A stretch of 64,000 bases of DNA, from contig NZ_JAGN01000002.1 of assembly GCF_000526675.1 (NCBI RefSeq), positions 1 through 64,000 of the forward strand. The letters run 5' to 3'. Under the pieces are notes generated by a model, which worked only from the letters and a program-made list of their open reading frames with translations, did no database searches and had not been told where the DNA came from. Made by a program: the position numbers and the translations under genes. Origin of the DNA: Atopobacter phocae ATCC BAA-285 (GTDB lineage: Bacteria; Bacillota; Bacilli; Lactobacillales; Aerococcaceae). This document shows positions 33,604-42,196 of this stretch, piece after piece (position 1 is the first letter of the stretch; every line of letters begins with the position of its first letter).

Positions 33604-34950
33604 TTATTCCTCACTTTTCTTTTTATATCGTTTTAATAGATTGTATAGACGTTTTTTTCCTAATTGACTCAACGGCCGACCAATTTGATTCAACTGACGT
33701 TTCGAGTGGGTCAATGATAGCGCCGCTAAGTGCGTCATCACACGGACATACTGTTTCCCACGTTCTGATACCGTTTGTTCATCATTTGCTGCATGATTTT
33801 CGAGTAAAGGGACTAATTCTTCTTTTATAGCGGTCAATGGGGTATGTTCAATGCGCATGTCGATTTTTCGTTTTAACATGTTTGCGAGCGCTTCTGGTTC
33901 AATAACTTGCTGCGCGATTTCTTTTCGATTGAACAGTGCTAATACTTCGATATAACTGTAGCCTAAAGCAGTTGTTAAGCTAGCAGCAGTTGCGCCACTA
34001 ACTAAAGAACCCGCAACCGTTCCAATGCCTGGCACTAATTTCACAATATTTGAAACGATAAATCGACCAACAAAAGTTGCGCCAGTCGTTCCCCCAATTG
34101 TTCCGATCATAGCAGTTAATGTGGCTTGATCTAACGTCACCCCAAAAATAGCGGTAATATGTGCCATCATCGTCACTTGCATCGGAACAAGTAACGTCGC
34201 GTCAGAAAAAGGAATGGGCGTAAATCCTACACCAAATGAACTATAGATGTACTTTTTAACCCATTTACGTGCTCGTGTCACTTTTTGAGTCGTATCTACT
34301 TTTTGCATGTTGGTAAATGCATTACGACTCGATTCAGGAATTGTTTCAAATGTTTGATCCACTAATTCTTTCAAACCACTTGCGGGAATAGTCACTTGTT
34401 CATAAATCGGATAAGGCTTCGCCATAACGTTAAATATTCCTTCAATCGGTAAATTCAGTGATTGAATGTATTGGGCAAAATCTGCAGCAGGCGTTCCAAT
34501 CGATTGAGTAATCACTAATAAAACCGGCACTTCACTCGCTATTCGTTTGATGAGTTGTATTTCTGCCGGCTCAATCCGTTTGCTTTGTGCGTTTATACAA
34601 TAGTAGACTAAGTGCAATTTTTCAAAATGATTCGCTTTATTTTCAGTTAATACTTCTTGTAATTCTTGTTCAAACAGCTCATCAATATTCTCATTCAGTT
34701 CTAAACCGCGTGTATCGTAGAGAATCATTGGCACGCCCTTTTTTTCAATGCGTTCCAAATGCTGTGTGACGGGTTGCCCCATACCGGTTGTCGCTAAATT
34801 TTCGCGAAACAAGCTATTAATTAACGTACTCTTTCCTACACCTGTTTTTCCCGCAACCATAATTCGTAAAGGCGCCATCTTTTTTACTTCTTGTTCTGTT
34901 TTGTCGAGTAATTCTCTTACTAAATTGAAATCAACTGGTCGAGTCAACAC
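33604..34950 (-). CDS. Era-like GTPase with DUF697/YcjF-type membrane-associated domain
   Basis: A 448-aa P-loop GTPase. Walker A GKTGVGKST (about 33-41), switch Thr region TGMGQPVTQH, G3 DTRGLEL. The G4 position reads TQSIG rather than NKxD. After the G domain (about 1-215) comes a DUF697-like region with hydrophobic helices (PFSDATLLVPMQVTMMAHITAIFG; GTIGGTTGATFVGRFIV) and a basic C-terminus (KKRLYNLLKRYKKK). Relatives are membrane-associated GTPases of unclear function. The start is a GTG at 34950 after AGGAAGG; a TTG directly follows it and cannot be excluded. First gene of a three-gene unit. Confidence 0.86.
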   Translation of the reverse strand: MLTRPVDFNLVRELLDKTEQEVKKMAPLRIMVAGKTGVGKSTLINSLFRENLATTGMGQPVTQHLERIEKKGVPMILYDTRGLELNENIDELFEQELQEVLTENKANHFEKLHLVYYCINAQSKRIEPAEIQLIKRIASEVPVLLVITQSIGTPAADFAQYIQSLNLPIEGIFNVMAKPYPIYEQVTIPASGLKELVDQTFETIPESSRNAFTNMQKVDTTQKVTRARKWVKKYIYSSFGVGFTPIPFSDATLLVPMQVTMMAHITAIFGVTLDQATLTAMIGTIGGTTGATFVGRFIVSNIVKLVPGIGTVAGSLVSGATAASLTTALGYSYIEVLALFNRKEIAQQVIEPEALANMLKRKIDMRIEHTPLTAIKEELVPLLENHAANDEQTVSERGKQYVRVMTHLAALSLTHSKRQLNQIGRPLSQLGKKRLYNLLKRYKKKSEE

Positions 34951-35068
34951 GTCACCTTCCTTCTCTAACTTTTGTTCCTTATTTTAAGTTCATTATAATT
35001 CTTTTTATAAGGAATAACGAATAAAATGAGTAAAAAAAATAAAAATCATGCTAAAGGCCGATAAATAA

Positions 35069-35106
35069 AAAGCAGTAAATACAACTCGCGTCGTACTTAC
35101 TGCTTC
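35069..35106 (-). terminator. Terminator of the uracil permease gene
   Basis: Minus strand: AAGCAGTAAGTAC ... GTATTTACTGCTT, then TTTATTT, 18 nt after the stop. Confidence 0.85.
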
Positions 35107-35123
35107 GTTTCTTCTTTTATCGT

Positions 35124-36410
35124 TTAATCGTTATATCCGGTTTTGGGTAAAATTAAGTTCATAATCACTCCAGTGAATGCACATAGAGTCGTTCCTGTTA
35201 AAGTGATTACACCTAAATCTAATGTCGCTCCACCCATTCCTAAAACAAGCATGGAACTCGCAATAATTAAGTTTCTGACTTCCCTAAAGTCTACATTATT
35301 TTCAATCAAGACTTTCAACCCATTTGATGCAATCACACCATACAATAGAATGGACATGCCACCTAAAACAGCAGCTGGGATTGTTGCAATTAAGGCGGTG
35401 AATTTTCCTAAGAAACTTAATACAATGGCGATACATGCAGCTTGTTTAATCACTGACACAGAAGCAATTCGCGTTAAAGCAATCACTCCTGTATTTTCAC
35501 CGTATGTCGTGTTCGCTGGTCCTCCGAGTAATGCAGAAACACTCGTTGCAATCCCATCACCGACTAATGTACGGTGTAAGCCTGGATTTTTTAAAAACGG
35601 ACGGCCGACGATTTGACTCAATACCGTATGATCCCCAATATGTTCCGCTATGGTCACTAGGGCAACAGGGACAATCGCTAATGCTTCCGGGCCAAAGTAT
35701 AAATCGTAGTGGTCAAAGTATGATGTTTTTACCGGTAAAATAAATTCTGGCAATTTAAACCATGGCGCATCTAAGACTGGAGTGAAGTCTACTAATCCAA
35801 GAACAACAGCTAGTAAATACCCACCTACTATCCCAAAGATAAATGGAATAATTTTGAAAAATCCTTTGCCTCGTGTATTAATAAAAGCTGAGATTAAAAA
35901 GGTTGCAATCGCCACCAGTATCTCTCTTGCCGAGCCTTCACTAGTAAACCCTGCATTTTTCACTGCACTCGCTGATAAGCCTAATCCTATGACGATAATC
36001 ATCGGCCCAATAACAATTGGTGGAAGTAAACGATTAATCCAGCCCGTTCCTAATTGACGGACGAATAATGCCACAATAACATAAACTAGTCCGACTAATA
36101 TCATTCCACTTTGAGCAGCCTTCACATCTCCACCCATTTGTTCCATTGCAAATGCCATAGCAGAGATAAAAGCAAAGGAAGAACCTAAATAAACAGGAAC
36201 TTTACTTTTCGTTGCTACACTATAAATTAAAGTCCCTATCCCACTTGAAAATAATGCGACTGAAACGGGCATACCAAGTATTAATGGGACTAAGATGGTT
36301 GCTCCAAACATTGCAAATACGTGTTGTAAACTTAATAACCCACTTAATAAAGGTTCTGGTCGCTCATCCACATCATATCGCATCTCTATTTTCCGTGTTT
36401 CTAATTCCAT
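35124..36410 (-). CDS. uraA: Uracil permease
   Basis: A proton-coupled nucleobase transporter of the NCS2 family (428 aa) with about 14 membrane helices. Recognisable segments are LLSLQHVFAMFGATILVPL, YLGSSFAFISAM, VPVALVTIAEHIGDH (with the substrate-binding Glu) and GGPANTTYGENTGVIALTRI. The name pyrP is used for the same gene in bacilli. GGAGGAG precedes the ATG by 8 nt. It stands alone behind a PyrR-type attenuator, which supports a pyrimidine rather than purine substrate. Confidence 0.95.
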   Translation of the reverse strand: MELETRKIEMRYDVDERPEPLLSGLLSLQHVFAMFGATILVPLILGMPVSVALFSSGIGTLIYSVATKSKVPVYLGSSFAFISAMAFAMEQMGGDVKAAQSGMILVGLVYVIVALFVRQLGTGWINRLLPPIVIGPMIIVIGLGLSASAVKNAGFTSEGSAREILVAIATFLISAFINTRGKGFFKIIPFIFGIVGGYLLAVVLGLVDFTPVLDAPWFKLPEFILPVKTSYFDHYDLYFGPEALAIVPVALVTIAEHIGDHTVLSQIVGRPFLKNPGLHRTLVGDGIATSVSALLGGPANTTYGENTGVIALTRIASVSVIKQAACIAIVLSFLGKFTALIATIPAAVLGGMSILLYGVIASNGLKVLIENNVDFREVRNLIIASSMLVLGMGGATLDLGVITLTGTTLCAFTGVIMNLILPKTGYND

Positions 36411-36437
36411 TGATCAATCTCCTCCATTTGGGCATCA

Positions 36438-36600
36438 AAAAAGAGCCCTTTTTATTCAAAAGGACCCTTAACTCCATCTCAAATGAATGGCATGTATCGA
36501 ATACACGAGAAATCATGAAATGCGTTTGATGCACTTCATGCTTTCAGTTAACTGATTCGGCTTTTCTTACCTCACGGGATAAGTTTAAAAGTCCTAATGT
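36438..36600 (-). promoter_or_regulatory. PyrR-binding attenuator of uraA
   Basis: The minus-strand leader contains a PyrR-loop-type sequence (ATCCCGTGAGGTAAGAAAAG, about 36581-36562) and, near the gene, an intrinsic terminator (AAGGGTCCTTTT ... AAAAAGGGCTCTT then T6, 36470-36438). PyrR bound to UMP would stabilise the anti-antiterminator and stop transcription when pyrimidines are plentiful. The binding loop and terminator are visible; an antiterminator fold was not computed. Confidence 0.8.
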
Positions 36601-36608
36601 CTTCATGT

Positions 36609-36636
36609 ATTATAATTGAAATACTTCGTTTGTCAA
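36609..36636 (-). promoter_or_regulatory. Promoter of uraA
   Basis: TTGACA (36636-36631), a 16-nt spacer and TATAAT (36614-36609), just upstream of the PyrR leader. Confidence 0.8.
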
Positions 36637-36682
36637 CCTTTTTTCAAAAATAACTGCTATTTAATCGTCTATCTGTTCATCA

Positions 36683-37960
36683 TTATGCTTCGTTTTTTTG
36701 ACGATTACGTGAACGATCTTTCTTTTGTTTACGAATCATATCAAAACGTTGCACAGGTTGTTCGACTTTAGTTTGGCAAATCATCATCGCATGCGGTGCA
36801 CGATCAATGTCATTGCCATCTTCGTCTTTCAACAACTCAATTTTTTGTTGAAAATGGCGCATACCTGGCCCGAAGAATTCCACTGTATCTCCTACACCAA
36901 AGTTATTTCGTTGTTGGATTGTTGCAATTTGTGTTGCTGGATCATAATCTAAAACTTGTCCAACAAAGGCGTATTGTGGAATTTTACGACGTGGTCCGAA
37001 TAATTGTTCATCCTCGCTAGGTGTTTTGTAGAAGAATCCAGTAGCTAACTCGCGTTGAGCCACTTTCCATAATTCATCTAACCACTCTTGTTTAAATTCA
37101 TAGTTGTCTGGATCCGCACAGTAACTATCGACCGCAGCACGATAAACGTTCGCAACCGTCGCAACGTAATGAATCGATTTCATCCGTCCTTCGATTTTTA
37201 AACTATTTACACCGGCTTCAACAATATCGGGAATATGCTCAATCATCGCTAAGTCAACAGCACTCATCGAGAATGCTTCTTCAATGCCTTCTTCGCCTTT
37301 TCCCACTGCGGTAGTCAAACCAGGTAACTCTTGTTCAAATAAGCCATACTTCCAACGGCAACTTTGCGCACAGCCTCCACGGTTAGCGTCTCGATTCGTC
37401 ATGTGATTACTTAAAACACAACGCCCGGAATACGAAATACACATAGCGCCATGAATAAATGCTTCAATTTCCACGTCGACTTTTTCACGCATTTCTTTAA
37501 TTTCTTCAATCGACACTTCACGTGCTAATACAACACGTTCCAATCCTTCTTCTTTCCAGAAATTCAATGTTTCGTAGTTCGTTGCACTCGCTTGAGTCGA
37601 TAAGTGAATCGGTAAGCCAGGCGCTTCGGTCACACAAATATCCATTAACGCCGGATCACTAATTAAAACCGCATCAACTCCGATATCGCGAATTGTCCGG
37701 AAAAACTCTCCTGCGCCTTTTTCGTCACCTTCATGAGTCACCATGTTTGCTGCTACATAAATTTTGGCATTATGTTCATGTGCGAATTCGACAGCTTCTT
37801 TCATCTCTGGATAATCAAAATTTCCTGCGCGGCTTCTTAAGCCATACGCTTCTCCCCCGATATAACAAGCATCGGCTCCGTATAAGATTGCTGTTTTTAA
37901 TTTTTCTAATGTGCCGCCAGGAGCTAATACTTCTGGTTTGTTTTTAATTTGTCGTGCCAA
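36683..37960 (-). CDS. trhP2: U32 family protein TrhP2 (YrrO-like), tRNA U34 hydroxylation
   Basis: A 425-aa peptidase-U32-family protein. Relatives (TrhP; YrrO in Bacillus) are needed for prephenate-dependent 5-hydroxyuridine formation at tRNA position 34. It contains APGGTLEKLKTAILYGADACYIGG, the U32 signature EAFIHGAMCISYSGRC, and the Cys cluster for an iron-sulfur centre (GGCAQSCRWKYGL), followed by the C-terminal domain (YAFVGQVLDYDPATQ). The start is TTG at 37960 with AGGAGG 7 nt upstream. The gene lies only 20 nt behind an ArsR regulator and is probably read through from it. Its usual partner trhP1 is 2.5 kb away, beyond a metal-resistance cassette. Confidence 0.93.
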   Translation of the reverse strand: MARQIKNKPEVLAPGGTLEKLKTAILYGADACYIGGEAYGLRSRAGNFDYPEMKEAVEFAHEHNAKIYVAANMVTHEGDEKGAGEFFRTIRDIGVDAVLISDPALMDICVTEAPGLPIHLSTQASATNYETLNFWKEEGLERVVLAREVSIEEIKEMREKVDVEIEAFIHGAMCISYSGRCVLSNHMTNRDANRGGCAQSCRWKYGLFEQELPGLTTAVGKGEEGIEEAFSMSAVDLAMIEHIPDIVEAGVNSLKIEGRMKSIHYVATVANVYRAAVDSYCADPDNYEFKQEWLDELWKVAQRELATGFFYKTPSEDEQLFGPRRKIPQYAFVGQVLDYDPATQIATIQQRNNFGVGDTVEFFGPGMRHFQQKIELLKDEDGNDIDRAPHAMMICQTKVEQPVQRFDMIRKQKKDRSRNRQKNEA

Positions 37961-37980
37961 GTCAGATCCTCCTCGTTATT

Positions 37981-38298
37981 TTAGTGCGTACATTCTTCTC
38001 GTGTATGCGTTAATACTTGTTCTAAAATACTAAAAACATGTAAATCGTCTAATTGATAAATCACTGATTTCCCTGAACGTTCTGATTTTACTAAGCGTGC
38101 TTCTTTCAAAACTTTTAATTGGTGAGAAACGGCAGATTGTTCCATTTGTATACTCTCTGCAATCGCATTGACATTTAACGGTTCTTTCTTTAAAAGAAAT
38201 AAAATGGATAAACGTGTCGGGTCACTGATTGTTTTGAATATTTTACTGACGGCTTGAATTTCGCTATCAGCTAAGCGTTCTTCTGATAATGCTGTCAT
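37981..38298 (-). CDS. ArsR/SmtB family metal-sensing repressor (CzrA/SmtB-like)
   Basis: A 105-aa winged-helix repressor. The recognition helix is QSAVSHQLKVLKEARLV. The alpha5 metal site can be aligned: D-L-H at the start of alpha5 and His eleven residues later match D84, H86 and H97 of CzrA, while the fourth ligand position (H100 in CzrA) reads Glu; the C-terminus adds EECTH. No Cys-based ELCVCD alpha3 site is present, so a Zn/Co-type sensor is more likely than As, Cd or Pb. GAGGTG precedes the ATG. It diverges from the ATPase gene whose promoter carries the palindromic operator. Confidence 0.93.
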   Translation of the reverse strand: MTALSEERLADSEIQAVSKIFKTISDPTRLSILFLLKKEPLNVNAIAESIQMEQSAVSHQLKVLKEARLVKSERSGKSVIYQLDDLHVFSILEQVLTHTREECTH

Positions 38299-38327
38299 TC
38301 GTCATCACCTCTTTCAACTGTCTCTTT

Positions 38328-38356
38328 ATTTTATTCACAAATATGCTAAATGTCAA
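38328..38356 (-). promoter_or_regulatory. Promoter of the ArsR-trhP2 unit
   Basis: TTGACA (38356-38351), a 17-nt spacer and TAAAAT (38333-38328). No ArsR-type palindrome overlaps this promoter. Confidence 0.7.
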
Positions 38357-38407
38357 AAACAAACTTAATAATTATCTAGCTGATTATATTTAGTTAGCTT
38401 AACTTAT

Positions 38408-38465
38408 TTGACTTTACATAACTTACGATATATGCTTATTTTAACATATGAATATATATTCATAT
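38408..38465 (+). promoter_or_regulatory. Promoter and ArsR-type operator of the P-type ATPase
   Basis: TTGACT (38408-38413), a 17-nt spacer and TATGCT (38431-38436), followed at 38446-38465 by a perfect 20-bp palindrome with half-site ATATGAATAT. This matches the 12-2-12 class operator of CzrA/CadC/SmtB repressors and covers the expected transcription start, so the repressor would block initiation until metal binds. Confidence 0.85.
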
Positions 38466-38510
38466 TTAATCGGAATGGTTATTGTTTATAAAATTAGGAA
38501 GGTGATTCGA

Positions 38511-40406
38511 ATGGAAATAACTTCAAACACACATGGACACTCACATCATCATACTCACGGAAATTGGCCAATCGTTCTTTATTTTATCGGACTTATGCTG
38601 GCGATTCTTGCGTTTTTTACATCGCCATCTATTATTTCAGCCATTCTTTACATCACGGCTTCTCTTTTAGCGGGGTATCATGTCATTTTGATTGAAGGGA
38701 TTAGTGAAACCATCGAACATTCTAAAATCGCTCAACGCTTCACTCCTAACTCGCATCTTCTAATGGGGTTAGCCGCGATTGGTTCAGCTATTATGGGAAA
38801 TTATGGGGAATCCGCTTTACTCGTATTAATTTTTGCTGGTGCTCATTTATTAGAAGATTATGTAGAAGGACGTAGCAAAAGAGATATTAATGCTTTACTC
38901 GCTATGAATCCGACAACTGCACGTTTACTTTTAGACGACGAGTCGACAGAAGTTGTTGATGTCCACACATTAAACGTTGGAGACCATTTACTTGTATTAA
39001 ATGGCGATAGCATCCCTATTGACGGCATCATTATTGCAGGAACAACAACGGTTAATGAATCTTCAATTAATGGCGAAAGCTTACCCAAAGACAAAACAGT
39101 AGGTGATGCGGTCTTTGCAAGTACAATCAATGTGACAGATTCTTTTAAAATGAAGGTCACTAAACTTCATAAAGATACGGTGTTTTCAAAAATCACTCAA
39201 TTAGTCCAACAAAACCAAGCTAATCAAGCACCTATCACGACTAAAATTCAACACATTGAACCTCTTTATGTCAATGCTGTACTCATAATGATTGCTCTAT
39301 TTATGGTGTTCATGCCCCTTTTATTTAATTGGTCTTGGTCTGAAAGTGTTCAACGTGGACTCACTTTACTCGTTGCCGCATCTCCTTGTGCGTTAGCAGC
39401 AACTTCTATCTCCGCATCACTAAGTGCTACTTCTAACTTAGCAAGACACGGTGTTTTGTCTAGGGGAAGTGCTTATTTAGCAAAATTTGCGGATATCGAA
39501 GCAATCGCCTTTGATAAAACAGGGACGTTAACATCTGGCCAACCTCAAGTGGTTCATTCTTTTTTTAACAATGACTATCCTCACGAATTTTTATTCAATG
39601 TAATTGTTGCTATGGAGCGTCAATCGAATCATCCGCTTGCAAAAGCGATTGTGAATTTCTTTGACCCAACTGAAATTTTTGATTTAGAAGTGGAGAATCA
39701 AATTGGGAAAGGTCTAACTAGTTATTTCAATGATGATTTATATCAAATTGGAAAGCCTGATTCATTTAACCTAGTTGATCCAACGATTCACGCTTATCAA
39801 CAACAATGGAGTCAAGAAGGACAGACTGTCGTTTTTGTTGCAGTTAATCATCACGTCGTTGGTTTAATTGGATTACGTGATGAACCTAGTCCCCATGCCA
39901 AAAACGCTATCCATTATTTTAATCAACAGCAAGTACATACAACACTCCTTACTGGAGATGCTCAACTCACCGGGGACGCCATTGGAAAGCAACTCGGAAT
40001 AGAAGAAATAATAGCCCACGTTATGCCCGATGATAAATCTAAACTGATTCAAAAACATCAACAACATTATGGTTATACAGCAATGGTTGGTGACGGTGTG
40101 AATGATGCCATAGCGTTAGTTTCAGCAGATGTCGGAATTGCAATGGGCGAAGGAACAGATGTTGCTGTCGAAGTGTCTGATTTAGTACTTATGAAAAATG
40201 ATTTAAATCGATTAATACATACACATCAATTGGCGAAAAAAATGAAACGCATTATTCAACAAAACATTGGTTTTGCGATGTTTATTGTTGCTTTGCTCGT
40301 TACGGGTACACTTCTCGATAAAACTAATATTACTTCCAGTATTCTTATTCATGAAGGAAGTACACTTGTCGTTATTTTAAATGGCTTAAGATTGTTAAAC
40401 GATTAA
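38511..40406 (+). CDS. P1B-4-type heavy-metal translocating P-type ATPase
   Basis: A membrane metal exporter (631 aa). It shows a His-rich N-terminus (THGHSHHHTHGNW), about eight membrane helices, an SPCAL translocation motif in place of CPC, the phosphorylation site DKTGTLTSG, TGE-like NGESLP, GDGVNDAIAL, and HEGSTLVVILN in the last helices. SPC plus HEGS/T is the P1B-4 signature (Co, Zn, Fe(II) or Cd exporters such as CoaT/PfeT-type). No N-terminal metal-binding (CxxC) domain is present. The frame opens at 38448 inside the operator; AGGAAGGTG and the ATG at 38511 are the correct start. Controlled by the divergent ArsR-type repressor. Confidence 0.93.
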   Translation: MEITSNTHGHSHHHTHGNWPIVLYFIGLMLAILAFFTSPSIISAILYITASLLAGYHVILIEGISETIEHSKIAQRFTPNSHLLMGLAAIGSAIMGNYGESALLVLIFAGAHLLEDYVEGRSKRDINALLAMNPTTARLLLDDESTEVVDVHTLNVGDHLLVLNGDSIPIDGIIIAGTTTVNESSINGESLPKDKTVGDAVFASTINVTDSFKMKVTKLHKDTVFSKITQLVQQNQANQAPITTKIQHIEPLYVNAVLIMIALFMVFMPLLFNWSWSESVQRGLTLLVAASPCALAATSISASLSATSNLARHGVLSRGSAYLAKFADIEAIAFDKTGTLTSGQPQVVHSFFNNDYPHEFLFNVIVAMERQSNHPLAKAIVNFFDPTEIFDLEVENQIGKGLTSYFNDDLYQIGKPDSFNLVDPTIHAYQQQWSQEGQTVVFVAVNHHVVGLIGLRDEPSPHAKNAIHYFNQQQVHTTLLTGDAQLTGDAIGKQLGIEEIIAHVMPDDKSKLIQKHQQHYGYTAMVGDGVNDAIALVSADVGIAMGEGTDVAVEVSDLVLMKNDLNRLIHTHQLAKKMKRIIQQNIGFAMFIVALLVTGTLLDKTNITSSILIHEGSTLVVILNGLRLLND

Positions 40407-40408
40407 AA

Positions 40409-40452
40409 ATACCTCTATCGAATCGGATACTACTCCGCTCGATAGAGGTATT
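40409..40452. terminator. Bidirectional terminator after the P-type ATPase
   Basis: AATACCTCTATCG and CGATAGAGGTATT arms with flanking A and T stretches, between convergent genes. Confidence 0.9.
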
Positions 40453-40454
40453 TA

Positions 40455-41375
40455 TTATTGAATTTCTTTTGGATCTTTGTAATAAAATCCTGTATCAAAT
40501 TCTCGGTTTTTACGTTTTAATTGACTCAGTTTTTGGTAAGCAATGGTTGCCATTTCACGGTTAAATTGTCCGTTACTAATGGCTTCACGTAAACGGGTTA
40601 TAATCGCCACAATTTCTGTATAAGGCTCTTCTTCACTGAATAGTCCATCGATTTTCCAAATGCCTACGCCCATTTGATTTAGTTCTTCTAATTCCATTAC
40701 TAAGTTAATATCATTCGAAGCAAAAATATGTGTGCCATTGATATCTTCATAAATAGAATAATGTGTATCATCTTTCATCGGTTCGCTAATAAACAAGTCG
40801 CGCTCTCTTGATCGACCTTCTTCTTTTTGAACATAGTTAAAGTAGTTTTCTAAGAGTGGACGTTTTGACTGGTGAATAGCGGTTGGGCCATATACTAGCA
40901 CTTCAATCGGTACATTAGCACCTTGAACGAGCGCTTTTAATTCATCACGTGGTACTTCGCGTGCCACGACTGCACTTGTCGCTCCACGGTTCGCCCAAAA
41001 ATTAATTTGACGCGCATTCGTCACCATGACTTGCATGTCATAACGCATTGCTGGCTTTTGTTCTAAACGCTTTAATACTTGAACTACTCCTGGATCACCA
41101 ACAACAATCGAATCCACACCAATTGATGTTAGAAAACGTAAGTATTCTTCCACTTGATTGATGCGATCATTATGAAAAATTGCATTCACTAATACATCGG
41201 CCTCTTTACCGTATGCATGGGCTAAGTCCACTAATTCTTTTTGTTCGTCGCGTGTGAATGAACGTTTTAATCGTAAACCAAAGTAATCTTCTCCAAATTG
41301 AATGGCATCCACTCCTGCTTCAAGCACTTTTTTCGCTTGTGCAACGGATTCTACTGTTGCTATTATTTTCGCCAT
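40455..41375 (-). CDS. trhP1: U32 family protein TrhP1 (YrrN-like), tRNA U34 hydroxylation
   Basis: A 306-aa U32-family protein, the shorter partner of TrhP2. It contains the N-terminal barrel start (MAKIIATVESVAQAKKVLEAGVDAIQFGEDYFGLRL), VARE in SAVVAREVPRDELKAL, and the LVYGPTAIHQSKRPLLENYFNY stretch in place of the U32 signature; the iron-sulfur Cys cluster of TrhP2 is absent. GAAGGT precedes the ATG. In Bacillus the two genes are adjacent; here they are separated by the ArsR - P1B-4 cassette. It follows tenA by 126 nt with no obvious terminator, so it might be partly read from the thiamine operon. Confidence 0.9.
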   Translation of the reverse strand: MAKIIATVESVAQAKKVLEAGVDAIQFGEDYFGLRLKRSFTRDEQKELVDLAHAYGKEADVLVNAIFHNDRINQVEEYLRFLTSIGVDSIVVGDPGVVQVLKRLEQKPAMRYDMQVMVTNARQINFWANRGATSAVVAREVPRDELKALVQGANVPIEVLVYGPTAIHQSKRPLLENYFNYVQKEEGRSRERDLFISEPMKDDTHYSIYEDINGTHIFASNDINLVMELEELNQMGVGIWKIDGLFSEEEPYTEIVAIITRLREAISNGQFNREMATIAYQKLSQLKRKNREFDTGFYYKDPKEIQ

Positions 41376-41501
41376 TGTTTTCTACCTTCTTTCATTGGAA
41401 TTCATCCATTTTCTCTGATTTATCGATCATATCATTCTCCCCATCATTTTTCAATGGTGGTCCTTTGTCCGCTTAATATTTCAACTACTTGTTCGATCGT
41501 T

Positions 41502-42182
41502 TCAATCGATGGCATCACGTGATTCAGCTTTTGTATAGACCGATTCAAAAAAAGCGAATTCATATTGTGCACACTGTTTAAATATGGTCAGTATTTGATT
41601 GCGTTCGGTGACTGTTAAGTGGTGTGCTAATGCATCGACTTGATCAATTAACTGTTGATTATTCTGTTGATATGATTCGTTAACATACGATTGAAACCAT
41701 TCCCCATAAAGCGCGTGTTGCACAGCTTCTGGATAGTGCTTGACTACTTCTTTAGCAAGATACGCATACGCCCAAGAGCAATTCAGTAAAATAACTAATC
41801 CGGTGAGTTCGTCAGACGTTCGAGCAGTATTTAACATAAACTGTGTATAAGCGGTATTGGTTGCATTCGGATGACCTACTTCAATCATCGTTGGTGTTAT
41901 ATTCAGTTTTTCCATTGCGGGTAGATGAACGTATTCAATTTCGATTAATAATTCACTGAGCGCTTCATTGTATTGTTTCGTATGACTCAAATGTTGTGAG
42001 TGATTGATTAGTATGCCATATAATTTGATGTACTCGTTTAAATACCAATAATCTTGCAACATATATTCGCGATACTTACTTTTGGGTAATGTTCCTGTTG
42101 CCATTTCGATTAAGAAGGGATGTTGTGCACATTGTTGCCAAATGGTATGTACTTCGTCATATAACTGCGCTGAAAACGTCAC
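41502..42182 (-). CDS. tenA: Aminopyrimidine aminohydrolase / thiaminase II
   Basis: A TenA family enzyme (226 aa) that hydrolyses degraded thiamine or aminopyrimidine to HMP for salvage. Heme-oxygenase-like all-helical fold; active-site segments are YMLQDYWYLNEYIKLYG, the nucleophilic Cys in LLNCSWAYAYLAKEV and the Glu in YEFAFFESVY. It is the last gene of the TPP-riboswitch operon, 14 nt after the methyltransferase gene. Its presence with thiM, thiD and thiE indicates salvage, not de novo synthesis. Confidence 0.94.
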   Translation of the reverse strand: MTFSAQLYDEVHTIWQQCAQHPFLIEMATGTLPKSKYREYMLQDYWYLNEYIKLYGILINHSQHLSHTKQYNEALSELLIEIEYVHLPAMEKLNITPTMIEVGHPNATNTAYTQFMLNTARTSDELTGLVILLNCSWAYAYLAKEVVKHYPEAVQHALYGEWFQSYVNESYQQNNQQLIDQVDALAHHLTVTERNQILTIFKQCAQYEFAFFESVYTKAESRDAID

Positions 42183-42196
42183 GTTATTCGCTCCTT

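Noticed and set aside
35143-35616. 157-aa open frame opposite the uracil permease gene
   Set aside because: A mirror of a hydrophobic coding region; no SD, no motif, and fully inside uraA.
38370-38405. TAGCTGATTATATTTAGTTAGCT as a second repressor operator
   Set aside because: The dyad is short and imperfect, does not resemble the TGAA/TTCA ArsR-type palindrome, and does not overlap either promoter.
38446-38510. Upstream ATG (38448) as start of the P-type ATPase
   Set aside because: It lies inside the operator palindrome with no SD; the ATG at 38511 follows AGGAAGGTG and gives the His-rich N-terminus.
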